Shown in pieces: positions 44,701 through 52,302 of a stretch of DNA of 60,254 nucleotides. The DNA lies in NCBI RefSeq assembly GCF_903946935.1, contig NZ_CAJAXH010000308.1:1-60254 (forward strand), given 5' to 3'. Numbering within the stretch: the stretch's first letter is position 1; every line of letters starts with the position of its first letter. The notes below the pieces were generated by a model. It was not told the DNA's origin, did no database searches, and worked only from the letters and a program-made list of their open reading frames with translations. A program made the translations under genes and the position numbers. This DNA comes from an uncultured Thiodictyon sp. (GTDB lineage Bacteria; Pseudomonadota; Gammaproteobacteria; Chromatiales; Chromatiaceae).

Positions 44701-44947
44701 GGTGCTTATGACCAGCTTCGCCTTCATCCTCGGCCTGATTCCGCTGATCATTGCCAGCGGTGCCGGTCAGGCCAGTCAGCGCGCCGTCGGCACTGCCGTC
44801 TTCGGTGGCATGTTGGCCGCCTCGCTCCTGGGTATCTTCCTGATCCCCATGCTCTATGTCGTCTTCCAGCGGTTTAGGGAAGTGGTCCATGGGCAGCCGA
44901 GCGGCGGCGATGCGCAGGACCCGCCCGGTGCGACTGCGAAGCAATGA
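41795..44947 (+). CDS. RND multidrug efflux transporter, AcrB/HAE1 type
   Basis: 1050 residues, the usual length. It begins with helix 1 ([20 protein letters not shown]), followed by the porter domain ([20 protein letters not shown]). The proton-relay helix carries the Asp pair [17 protein letters not shown] second set of porter domains and twelve helices complete it, with [20 protein letters not shown] in the C-terminal half. It exports hydrophobic compounds with the adaptor upstream. There is no TolC gene and no adjacent TetR regulator; the next gene is convergent, beyond a REP element. Confidence 0.95.
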   Translation: MISDVFIDRPRLSIVISVVILLAGLIAITAIPLAQLPDIVPPQVQVSGSYSGASASVVESTVAQPIEAQVNGVSNMLYMSSTSGNDGSYTLNVTFALGTDPDINTVNVQNRVSLASSQLPQEVTRAGLTVQKQSTAMLQVVALYSPQSTYDALFLSNYAKINVIDTLARIPGVGQVSQFGALDYSMRIWLDSARLTALGITPSDVMTAIQSQNIQAAVGRIGAQPMSNDAQFQITLQTKGRLSEAKEFESIVVRANPDGSTVRVKDLGRVELGAKTLDSMSRLDGAPSAGVAIYLSPGANAIKVAQGVAAAMADLEQRFPEGLKYRLVYDTTDFVNASLEKVVHTLLEAFALVIVVVFLFLGSWRAALIPLVAVPVALVGSFIFLFALGFSANTVSLLAVVLAIGIVVDDAIVVVENVERIMEEDQLPPREAAKKAMGQIAGPIFAITLVLLSVFVPVAFIPGITGQIFAQFAAVVAFSMLISAVNALTLSPALCAVLLKPSHQRRGVMGRVLNGIDAVRDGYAGIVKRLVRVAMLVVVLIIGISLSTGWLFKATPTGFLPVEDQGAFMVEIQLPQGASLNRTLEVVKQVEHIIKSDPAVAHVLGIPGFSIIDSAVESNAGFAIARLKPFAERTMADLTVDAAIARVQAQTNAIPGAMIMPFNLPAIVGLGTGSGFQYQLQDLQGRTPEELAAAMRALVVAANQDPHLQNVYSTWSTNNPQVFLDIDREKAQTLGVSISDIFTALQATLGGYYVNDFNKFGRIWQVKIQGDTKDRNRFEDVYRIHVRNSQGDMVPIRALMAPKLLLGPQLIKRYNNYRSVSIQGEPAPGRSTGDALAAMEDLSATTLPSGFGYEWTGTALQEKEAGGKTVLVLGLAVLFAYLFLVGLYESWSMPAVVLLSVTVGILGAMIALRVTGLPNDLYAQVGLVVLIGLASKNAILIVEFAMEQRRHGKSILEAASTAAHMRIRAVLMTSFAFILGLIPLIIASGAGQASQRAVGTAVFGGMLAASLLGIFLIPMLYVVFQRFREVVHGQPSGGDAQDPPGATAKQ

Positions 44948-44958
44948 CCAGTGGCTGC

Positions 44959-44982
44959 GTCGCGGCCGGGGGCCGCTCCTAC
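44959..44982. repeat. REP palindrome, copy B (inverted)
   Basis: GTCGCGGCCGGGGGCC followed by GCTCCTAC; the reverse complement matches copy A at 18844. It lies between the convergent RND pump and cca genes. Confidence 0.85.
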
Positions 44983-44992
44983 GGGGGCAAAG

Positions 44993-46282
44993 TCAATCGA
45001 CTGCCGTGGCTTGGTCCTGTCCGGCGCGCGCGTGCCGGATGGCCGCAATCCGTGCCCGGCGGATCTGTAGCGGGATGCGCTGTGGATCGGCCGTGGCCGT
45101 GGCGATGGCCTGCACCTCCACCGCGGCGGCCGCGTCCCGCAGTCGGCGCAGGGTGGCGGCTTGCGGATAGTGCCGCTCGGCACAGCCGCCGCGGCCGCGG
45201 TAGTCGGCCTCGCAGGCGAGGAGCATCTGCGCGAAGCGCGCGGGGCGGCGGAAGGCGTCGGTGCGCTCCAGGAGATCCAGGATGGTGGCGTGACGCAATT
45301 GGTCGACGGTGTGGACCAGGCCGTGGTCGCGCGCGGTGATGCGGGCCAGTTCGCGGTGACGGTTGGGGACGCGGAAACGATCGCAGATCCCTTCCAGCAG
45401 CTCGACGCTGCGCTCCTCGTGCCCGTGGTGGCGGGGCAGGACGCTCCCCGGGGTGGTGCCCTTGCCAAGGTCGTGACAGAGTGCGGCGAAGCGGACCGTA
45501 AGATCCGGGGAGAGGCGCGCGGCCATGTCCACCACCATCATGGCGTGGATGCCGGTGTCGATCTCGGGATGCCATTTTTCGGTCTGCGGCACGCCCCACA
45601 GGCGGTCCAATTCAGGCAGCAGGCGGGCCAGGGCGCCGCAGTCGCGTAAGACCTCAAAAAAGCGGGCGGGCCGCTCCTCCCCCAGGGCCTTGGCCAGTTC
45701 CTGCCAGACCCGCTCGGGGACCAGCGCATCCACCTCCCCGGCGGCGACCATCCCGCGCATGAGCTCCTGCGTCTGCGGGGCGACCCGGAAGCCCAGGTTG
45801 GCATAACGGGCGGCGAAGCGCGCCACCCGTAGGATGCGTACCGGGTCCTCGCTGAAGGCGGGCGAGCAATGGCGCAGGACGCGCGCCTCCAGGTCTGCCT
45901 GGCCGCCGAAGGGGTCGGTGAGGGTGCCGTCCGGGGCCTCGGCGAGGGCGTTGATGGTGAGGTCGCGCCGGCGCAGGTCCTCCTCCAGGGTCACCGCGGG
46001 GTCGGCGTGGACGACAAAGCCGCGATAGCCGGGGGCGGTCTTGCGCTCGGTTCGGGCCAGGGCATATTCGGCCTTGGTCTGGGGGTGCAGGAAGACCGGG
46101 AAGTCGCGACCGACCTGCTTGAAGCCGCGGCGCAGCAGGTCGTCGGCGGTGGCGCCGACCACCACATAGTCCCATTCGGCCGGCACCCGGCCGAGCAGCC
46201 GATCACGCACGGCCCCCCCGACCAAATAGACCTGAAGGCCGGTTGCGGGGTCCGCTGCTGGGCGGTGGGGCAGGGCGGACAT
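44993..46282 (-). CDS. cca: CCA-adding tRNA nucleotidyltransferase
   Basis: 429 residues. The catalytic head has YLVGGAVRDRLLGRVPAEWD and the metal-binding D-x-V in DYVVVGATADDLL, followed by RRDLTINALAEAPDGTLTDP and DPVRILRVARFAARYANLGF. A C-terminal HD domain is seen (FAALCHDLGKGTTP), as in the gammaproteobacterial enzymes. It repairs or completes the CCA ends of tRNAs. The DUF4126 gene lies upstream in the same direction, 5 bases away. Confidence 0.95.
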   Translation of the reverse strand: MSALPHRPAADPATGLQVYLVGGAVRDRLLGRVPAEWDYVVVGATADDLLRRGFKQVGRDFPVFLHPQTKAEYALARTERKTAPGYRGFVVHADPAVTLEEDLRRRDLTINALAEAPDGTLTDPFGGQADLEARVLRHCSPAFSEDPVRILRVARFAARYANLGFRVAPQTQELMRGMVAAGEVDALVPERVWQELAKALGEERPARFFEVLRDCGALARLLPELDRLWGVPQTEKWHPEIDTGIHAMMVVDMAARLSPDLTVRFAALCHDLGKGTTPGSVLPRHHGHEERSVELLEGICDRFRVPNRHRELARITARDHGLVHTVDQLRHATILDLLERTDAFRRPARFAQMLLACEADYRGRGGCAERHYPQAATLRRLRDAAAAVEVQAIATATADPQRIPLQIRRARIAAIRHARAGQDQATAVD

Positions 46283-46287
46283 GGAGG

Positions 46288-46986
46288 TCAGACCCTGGGG
46301 GGCTGGGCGTCAAGCCGCGGCGGCGCGCCGTCGCCGGGGTCGGCCGCCGGGGGTGCGTCCAGTGCCGGCGGCTCAGTCGCCGCCGTGCCGCCCCCGCCGA
46401 AGCGCCGACGCAGCCCCTGGCCGACCCGCTTGATACCATGCCACAGCATCGGCAGCAGCCAGATCAGGAGCAGGAAAAAGAGTGCGAGGCAGATCAGGAA
46501 GATTCCGGGATTGGTTAGCGCCAGCAGCAGCCCGCCGACCACGCCGACGTCCTCGGTCACCGAGGCAATCCAGTTAGTGAAGGGTTCGGGGGAGGTGTTG
46601 AGCATAATCCGGGTGCCGGCCTTGGTGGCGTGGCTGGCCGCGGCCACCCCGCCGCCCAGCAGGGCGATGAGCGTATCCCCGACGGGTCCGACGTCGCCCG
46701 CCGCACCCATCGCCATCAGTGCCCCGGCCGGGATGCGGATGAAGGTGTGCAGGCCATCCCAGGCGCTGTCCACCCCGGGGACCTTGTCGGCGAAGAACTC
46801 GACGATGAACATCAGGCCGGCCGCCGCCAGGACCCGCGGATCGGACAGGATGTCCAGGCCGGGCGGCAGGTCCACCGTGCCGGTGGCCCCGGCCAGGCCG
46901 AGTACCAGCATGGTGGCGTAGAGATTGATGCCGCTCGCCCAACTGGCGCCGAGGGTCAAGGCAAGGGTCTGGGTCAGGGTGTCCAC
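46288..46986 (-). CDS. DUF4126 membrane protein
   Basis: 232 residues with about five hydrophobic segments. It starts TLTQTLALTLGASWASGINL and has VEFFADKVPGVDSAWDGLHT, the typical DUF4126 motif, then IRIPAGALMAMGAAGDVGPV and GGGVAAASHATKAGTRIMLN. The last about 40 residues are a Pro/Ala/Gly-rich tail beyond the family core. Function unknown; members are conserved in proteobacteria. It is 5 bases upstream of cca. Confidence 0.82.
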   Translation of the reverse strand: MDTLTQTLALTLGASWASGINLYATMLVLGLAGATGTVDLPPGLDILSDPRVLAAAGLMFIVEFFADKVPGVDSAWDGLHTFIRIPAGALMAMGAAGDVGPVGDTLIALLGGGVAAASHATKAGTRIMLNTSPEPFTNWIASVTEDVGVVGGLLLALTNPGIFLICLALFFLLLIWLLPMLWHGIKRVGQGLRRRFGGGGTAATEPPALDAPPAADPGDGAPPRLDAQPPRV

Positions 46987-47183
46987 GACGACCTCGTGCG
47001 GATGGGGATGGTGGGGTGAGTATAGGGCAGGCGGTGGGGATGAGTGGATGATTATAGGTCCGGCAAGGGGCGGTGGGGCGCCGCTGGTCGGGTGCCGATG
47101 AGGGCCGGCGGTGTTGGTGGCGCCGTCGTCGCCTTGGGGCGCTAGAATGCTCCACCTGTCATTACCCCTGAGTGGTCCCCGCC

Positions 47184-47681
47184 ATGCGCTATCTCGTCTA
47201 CCTGCTCCTGTTTGTCCTGATCGCCTTCGGTGTCTGGCCCTACTACGCCATTTTCAGGCTGGACAGTGCCTTAAGTCAGGAAGATACCACCGAGCTCGCC
47301 AAGTTGGTCGATCTCCCGGCGATTCGTCACAACTTCAAGACCCGGGTCGCGGCCGGCGCCGATCAGTTGCTGCCGCCCATCGACCCCAAGAGCACCATGG
47401 GTTGGATTCGGCAAAACCTGGAGCGGCTGGGCGACTCGGCGCTGGAGCAGGCGATTACGGTGCCTTGGGTGCGCGATACCCTGCGCCAGTCGGTCGCCGA
47501 GGCGACCCACCAGAACCCGCCCTACCTCCTCAGCGGCATCGACTTTGCCTTCTTTGAGTCGTACAACCGCTTCCTGATCCGCATCGGCGACCTGGGCCAC
47601 AATCCGACCCATGTGCGGTTGAGCCTAGAATGGTCCGACGCGAAGATCCCCGAGTGGAAGATCACCGATATCATCCGATAA
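47184..47681 (+). CDS. DUF2939 family protein
   Basis: 165 residues from the ATG at 47184 (MRYLVYLLLFVLIAFGVWPY), which gives an N-terminal anchor or signal; the codon at 47172 is a less likely start. Core DUF2939 features are YYAIFRLDSALSQEDTTELA, LVDLPAIRHNFKTRV and the C-terminal FESYNRFLIRIGDLGHNPTH. Function unknown. Its stop at 47681 overlaps the hepT remnant on the other strand. Confidence 0.85.
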   Translation: MRYLVYLLLFVLIAFGVWPYYAIFRLDSALSQEDTTELAKLVDLPAIRHNFKTRVAAGADQLLPPIDPKSTMGWIRQNLERLGDSALEQAITVPWVRDTLRQSVAEATHQNPPYLLSGIDFAFFESYNRFLIRIGDLGHNPTHVRLSLEWSDAKIPEWKITDIIR

Positions 47682-47843
47682 AGGCGAGCTTTTTTTCCAT
47701 CAGTTGCGCATCGGTCATGGTCGGGCCTCCAGCGCGGTGCTGCCGAAGAGGTAGGCGCAGACCAGCGCGGGATCGGCGGTTGCCAGCGCCCGCCGCAGTG
47801 CCTCAATCCGGGCGCCGATGACCGGCGACTGCTCATCACTCAT
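47671..47843 (-). pseudogene. Remnant of an mntA-hepT toxin-antitoxin pair
   Basis: A 42-codon frame (47715-47843) starts SDEQSPVIGARIEALRRALA and reaches VCAYLFGSTA, the glycine-serine start of the MntA nucleotidyltransferase domain, then ends LEARP. The aspartates of the active site are missing, so an internal deletion is likely. Its stop overlaps by ATGA the start of a 15-codon frame (47671-47718), MTDAQLMEKKLAFIG, which matches the first residues of HepT (HEPN-domain) proteins and then stops. Both genes are truncated, but their native ATGA junction survives. The mntA-like start overlaps the hldE end by 8 bases. Confidence 0.68.
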
Positions 47844-49287
47844 GCGGCCCGTCCCGCAGTCGCTGGATGGTGTCGGTGGTCGAGACCCCGGCGAGGAAAT
47901 CCAAGACCACCACCTGCCCGCCATTGGCCGTGACACAGGGTCCGCCGGCAATGTCCTGTGGGGCATAGTCGCCGCCCTTGACGATGACATCGGGCAGCAG
48001 CCGGCAGTAAAGACGCTCAGGAGTCTCCTCGGTGAACGGCACCACCCAATCGACGCTCTTGAGCGCAGCCAACACGGCCATCCGGTGCTCCAGGCGGTTG
48101 ACCGGCCGACTGGGGCCCTTGAGCGCGGTGACTGAGGCGTCTGAGTTGACCGCGACGACTAGTCGGTCACCGAGTCCGCGTGCCTGCTCCAGGTAGTGGA
48201 CATGCCCGGCATGGAGGATATCGAAACAGCCGTTGGTCATGACGATGCGCTCGCCGCGGGCGCGCGCCTGCCGCAATTCGGACGCCAATTCGTCCGCGCT
48301 TACCAGACCGAAGCCGCCGGCCTCCGGTTCATGCAGCGCTCGGCTCAGTTCGGCGACCGTGGTGGTGGCGGTGCCGAGCTTGCCGACCACGATCCCCGCC
48401 GCCGCGTTGGCAAGCCGGACGGCCTCCGGCGGGGGCGCACCGGCGGCCAAGGCCAGTGCCAGGGTCGCCACCACGGTGTCGCCGGCACCGGTGACGTCAT
48501 AGACCTCGCGCGCGCGGGTCGGCAGGTGCAGCGGTGGCTGTCCCTCCCAGAGCAGGGTCATCCCCTGCTCGCCGCGGGTGATGAGCAGCCCCTGCAAGGC
48601 AGTCGTGCGGCGCAGGTGCTCGCCGCGCTCCACCAGTTCCTCATCGCTGGCACAGCGTCCCACCACGGCCTCGAACTCGGCGCGGTTGGGGGTCATGAGG
48701 GTGGCGCCGCGATAGCGTGAAAAATCCGTGCCTTTGGGGTCGACGATGACACACTTGCCGAGCGCGCGGGCGCGATCGATCAGTGTGCCAACCGACGCCA
48801 GTGTACCCTTGCCATAGTCGGACAGGACGATGACCGCGGCCGCGCGGGCGAGCTGTGCGTAACCCGTACCGTCGCGGTCGAGATCCCGGTCCAAACCCAG
48901 GTTCAGGTCGGTGAGGCCCCCCTCGAAATCCGCGCGCAGTAACTGCTGGTGCTGGCTCAGGATGCGCAGTTTGGTCGAGGTTCGTCCGTGCGGGTGGCGT
49001 TGCAGATGGCAGCCGATCCCGGTGCGCCGCAGCAGGTCCTCCAGGGCCGCGCCCGCCTCATCTTGGCCCACCAGCCCCAGCAAGTCGACCTGACCGCCGA
49101 GGGTCAGGATATTCAAGGCGACATTGGCCGCCCCGCCCGGCCGCTCCTCGATCGCGGTCACATGCACCACCGGCACCGGTGCCTCGGGCGAGATCCGCGT
49201 GGCGGCGCCGCTCCAGTAGCGGTCGAGCATGACATCGCCGACCACGAGCACCCGGGCCTGGTGGAAGGGGGGGATGGTGATCCTCAT
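47836..49287 (-). CDS. hldE: Bifunctional heptose-7-phosphate kinase / heptose-1-phosphate adenylyltransferase HldE
   Basis: 483 residues from the ATG at 49287, chosen because upstream codons lack similarity. The PfkB kinase part includes VLVVGDVMLDRYWSGAATRI, ERPGGAANVALNILTLGGQV and YDVTGAGDTVVATLALALAA (the catalytic GAGD). The nucleotidyltransferase part has IVMTNGCFDILHAGHVHYLE (HxGH). The enzyme makes ADP-heptose precursor for LPS core. Both active sites are intact. It is the last full gene before the mntA-hepT remnant and fits the neighbouring lapB and galU. Confidence 0.95.
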   Translation of the reverse strand: MRITIPPFHQARVLVVGDVMLDRYWSGAATRISPEAPVPVVHVTAIEERPGGAANVALNILTLGGQVDLLGLVGQDEAGAALEDLLRRTGIGCHLQRHPHGRTSTKLRILSQHQQLLRADFEGGLTDLNLGLDRDLDRDGTGYAQLARAAAVIVLSDYGKGTLASVGTLIDRARALGKCVIVDPKGTDFSRYRGATLMTPNRAEFEAVVGRCASDEELVERGEHLRRTTALQGLLITRGEQGMTLLWEGQPPLHLPTRAREVYDVTGAGDTVVATLALALAAGAPPPEAVRLANAAAGIVVGKLGTATTTVAELSRALHEPEAGGFGLVSADELASELRQARARGERIVMTNGCFDILHAGHVHYLEQARGLGDRLVVAVNSDASVTALKGPSRPVNRLEHRMAVLAALKSVDWVVPFTEETPERLYCRLLPDVIVKGGDYAPQDIAGGPCVTANGGQVVVLDFLAGVSTTDTIQRLRDGPHE

Positions 49288-49392
49288 GGGCGGGCCTTGA
49301 TCCTGGTCGTCAGTCGGCGGGGTTCCGGGGGCGCGGTCGCCGCGCGCCGGCATCGGCCGCCATGCTACGCACTCGACCGGCGACGCTCAAGG

Positions 49393-49830
49393 CTACGGCA
49401 GCGCCTCAACCGCCGCCACCCCCTTGCGATAACGGTCTTTGAGCTGCTCCGCGAGCACCCCCTCCTTGGCCGCTTTGCAGCCATCGGCCAGCAGTGCGGC
49501 GGACTGTTCCAGCAGGCGCTGCTGCACGGCGCGGTAGTTGCGCTCCGGGAACATCTCGTCCTCGACCGTGACGATGGTCAGGCGCAGTTTGTTCACCAGT
49601 AGCTTGTTAAGGTCGTTGCTGTGGCGGCCGGAGCCGTCGCTGCGGCAGCGGGCGTTGTAGAAATCCAGGGCGGCGGCGGCCTCGACCGCCTCGACCAGCA
49701 CCTGCTGGGTCGCCGGGGGCAGGGCGAGCGCGGCCCCGCCGGCGGGCAGGAGCACGGACAGGAGCAGGATTCGGGCCAGGATCGGGAGCAGCCGGGTGCG
49801 TCTGACGACCGTGTCGGTGCAGGCTGGCAT
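49393..49830 (-). CDS. Small secreted protein of unknown function
   Basis: 145 residues from the ATG at 49830, preceded by GAGGAGT. A signal peptide (RLLPILARILLLSVLLPAGG) is cut near ALA-LPPA. The mature 110 residues are helical with two cysteines (YNARCRSDG and LADGCKAAK) that could form a disulfide. No domain recognised. It lies between lapB (divergent) and hldE (same strand, after 105 bases). Confidence 0.6.
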   Translation of the reverse strand: MPACTDTVVRRTRLLPILARILLLSVLLPAGGAALALPPATQQVLVEAVEAAAALDFYNARCRSDGSGRHSNDLNKLLVNKLRLTIVTVEDEMFPERNYRAVQQRLLEQSAALLADGCKAAKEGVLAEQLKDRYRKGVAAVEALP

Positions 49831-50059
49831 GGGATGACTCCTCAAACGGTGGCGGTGGATGTAGGGCCGGGCGCGGTCCTGAGGGCACATCCTGCACCGG
49901 GTGCGGCGGCCGGATCAAGCGCGCCCGCACGGCGGCCCATGCGAGCGCGCGGCGATGTCTGTATCATGGGGCCGTGAATAGGCTTCCACCCAGAGTCGGC
50001 ATCGGCGGCCCCGCAGCGTGCGGGAGACCCCGGCTTGTCCGCGCGCTCGGGATGCGGTC

Positions 50060-51265
50060 GTGATTGAGTTGCAGCAGTTCCTGCTGTTCCTCCTGCTGCC
50101 GGTGGCCGCTGCCTCCGGGTGGTGGTTCGCGCGGCGCGACCCGCGCGCCCAGTCCCGAACCGTGCCGGGCAACGGGCCGGCCTTTTTCCGCGGGCTCAAC
50201 TATCTGCTCGATGAGCAACCGGACAAGGCGATCGATGTCTTCCTGGAACTGGCGGAGGTCGACGGGGAGACGGCGGAGATCCACCTGGCCCTGGGGAGCC
50301 TGTTTCGGCGCCGCGGCGAGGCCGATCGGGCCATCCGTATCCATCAGAATCTCATCGCCCGCAAGACCCTGAGTGCGGAGCAGCGCGGCTTTGCACTGTT
50401 CGAGCTGGGACAGGACTATATGCGCGCCGGCCTGCTCGACCGCGCGGAACTACTGTTTCGTGAATTGGCCGAACTGGGGCTGCAAGCCGAGCGGGCGCTG
50501 CGCGGTCTGCTCGACATCTACCAGCAAGAGCGCGACTGGGAACAGTGCCTGGAGATCGCCGAGCGGCTGCGGCCCTTCTGCGAGCGTTCGCCGGATGCCG
50601 AAATCGCGCACTATCACTGCGAGCTGGCTGAGGATGCCCGGCGTCGTGCCGACCCGGACGCCGCCCGCCGCGCCCTGGAGCGGGCCCAGGCGGTTGACCC
50701 GTTGTGCGTGCGTGCGAGCATCATCGCCGGTCAGATGGCCCTGGCGGACGGTGAGCTGGCCGCGGCCCTGGAACTCTTCCTGCGGGTCGCGGAGCAGGGT
50801 GTACGCTATGTGCCGGAGGTCCTTCCCGGGCTGATGCAGGCCCTGGATGAGCTGGGGCGCACTGACCTGATCCAGGTGCTGGAGGCGCTGGCGGCGCGCC
50901 ATCCGTCCGGCCCCGTGGTGCTGGCCCTGAGCGAGGCCCTACGCCGCGCGCGCGGCCCGGCGGCGGCCTTACAGACCCTGACTCAATACCTGGCCCGGAA
51001 TGTCGATCTGGCCGCGCTGGAGCGCCTGCTGGACCTGGAGCAGCCCGCGGCCGCCGGCGACCCCGCTTGCCGCGCCGCCGTGGTCCATGAAGTGGTGCGG
51101 CACCTGCTCACGCGCCAGCCGGCCTATCAGTGCGATCATTGCGGTTTTAGCGCGCGTGCCCTGCATTGGCAGTGTCCGAGTTGCAAGCGCTGGGGCTCGG
51201 TCCAGCCGGTGCAGCCAGAGCGTATCCCGGGGGATGAGGTGCTGCATGAGCGGCGGCTTGCCTGA
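50060..51265 (+). CDS. lapB: Lipopolysaccharide assembly protein LapB (YciM)
   Basis: 401 residues from the GTG at 50060, giving IELQQFLLFLLLPVAAASGW, the single N-terminal membrane anchor of LapB; a GTG at 50018 would add 14 residues with no similarity. TPR repeats follow (FFRGLNYLLDEQPDKAIDVF; FELGQDYMRAGLLDRAELLF). A C-terminal rubredoxin-type zinc site is CDHCGF and CPSCKRWG. LapB guides FtsH to degrade LpxC and so sets LPS synthesis. Its position near hldE and galU fits envelope biogenesis. Confidence 0.93.
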   Translation: MIELQQFLLFLLLPVAAASGWWFARRDPRAQSRTVPGNGPAFFRGLNYLLDEQPDKAIDVFLELAEVDGETAEIHLALGSLFRRRGEADRAIRIHQNLIARKTLSAEQRGFALFELGQDYMRAGLLDRAELLFRELAELGLQAERALRGLLDIYQQERDWEQCLEIAERLRPFCERSPDAEIAHYHCELAEDARRRADPDAARRALERAQAVDPLCVRASIIAGQMALADGELAAALELFLRVAEQGVRYVPEVLPGLMQALDELGRTDLIQVLEALAARHPSGPVVLALSEALRRARGPAAALQTLTQYLARNVDLAALERLLDLEQPAAAGDPACRAAVVHEVVRHLLTRQPAYQCDHCGFSARALHWQCPSCKRWGSVQPVQPERIPGDEVLHERRLA

Positions 51266-51347
51266 CTGACTCGCCCGGCCTTTTGTCAGCGGCGCCGGCC
51301 GCCGCCAATCAATGCGTATGAGCGCGACTGTTGGAGATTGATCAACC

Positions 51348-52232
51348 ATGAAGAATGTTCCGATCCGCAAGGCCGTATTCCCCGTTGCCGGTCTTGGCAC
51401 GCGGTTTCTGCCCGCCACCAAGGCGAGCCCCAAAGAGATGCTGCCGGTGGTGGACAAGCCGCTGATCCAGTATGCCGCCGAGGAGGCCGAGGCGGCCGGG
51501 GTGGACCAGTTGGTCTTTATCACCGGTCGCCACAAGCGCTCCATTGAGGACCATTTCGACTCGGCCTACGAGTTGGAGTCCGCGCTGGAGCAGGCGGGCA
51601 AGAAGGAACTCCTGCACATCGTCCAGAACATCCTGCCGTCCCACGCCCGTTGTATCTATTTGCGCCAGCCCGACCCCCGGGGCCTGGGGCATGCGGTACT
51701 CTGTGCCGAACCGGTGGTGGGCGATAACCCATTCTATGTGCTGCTGGCGGACGACCTGATCACTGGCGACGACCAGGGCAATGGGGTGGTGGCGCAGATG
51801 GCCGAAGTCTACGCGCGTCATGAGTGCAGTGTGCTGGCCGTGCAGGAGGTGCCGCGGGAGGATACCCGGCAATACGGAATCGTCGAGGTTGAGCCGGGCC
51901 CGGGCGGTTGCATGCGCGTCATCTCCATCGTTGAGAAGCCCGCCCCGGAGGATGCACCGTCGAACCTGGCCGTGGTCGGGCGTTATCTATTGACACCACG
52001 CATTTTCGATCTGCTCGGGAAGACCGACAGCGGGTCCGGCGGCGAGATTCAATTGACCGATGGTATCGCCGCCCTGCTCGAATATGAGACGGTGATCGCC
52101 TATCCCTTTAAGGGCAAGCGTTACGACTGCGGCAGTAAGCTCGGTTATCTGGAGGCCACGGTCGAGTACGGCCTAGCCCACCCGGAACTGGGGGAGCGGT
52201 TCGGCGCCTATCTGCGGAACTTTTGCGGCTGA
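51348..52232 (+). CDS. galU: UTP-glucose-1-phosphate uridylyltransferase GalU
   Basis: 294 residues, typical length. The nucleotide-binding signature is [17 protein letters not shown], with the catalytic lysines in [15 protein letters not shown]. Further motifs are [20 protein letters not shown] and [20 protein letters not shown]. It makes UDP-glucose for LPS, capsule and trehalose or galactose metabolism. TTGGAGA precedes the ATG. It lies 82 bases after lapB in the same direction. Confidence 0.97.
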   Translation: MKNVPIRKAVFPVAGLGTRFLPATKASPKEMLPVVDKPLIQYAAEEAEAAGVDQLVFITGRHKRSIEDHFDSAYELESALEQAGKKELLHIVQNILPSHARCIYLRQPDPRGLGHAVLCAEPVVGDNPFYVLLADDLITGDDQGNGVVAQMAEVYARHECSVLAVQEVPREDTRQYGIVEVEPGPGGCMRVISIVEKPAPEDAPSNLAVVGRYLLTPRIFDLLGKTDSGSGGEIQLTDGIAALLEYETVIAYPFKGKRYDCGSKLGYLEATVEYGLAHPELGERFGAYLRNFCG

Positions 52233-52273
52233 GCGCGGCGATCTTGCGACGCGCGCGTGCGGCGGCGCGTCGC

Positions 52274-52298
52274 GTCGCGGCCGGGGGGCCGCGCCTAC
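52274..52298. repeat. REP palindrome, copy C (inverted)
   Basis: GTCGCGGCCGGGGGGCC followed by GCGCCTAC, a close copy of the elements at 18844 and 44959. Between the convergent galU and GGDEF-EAL genes. Confidence 0.85.
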
Positions 52299-52302
52299 TG
52301 AT

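Noticed and set aside
43265-44944. 559-codon minus-strand frame inside the RND pump gene
   Set aside because: Antisense shadow; sequence is Gln/Gly/His-rich without family similarity.
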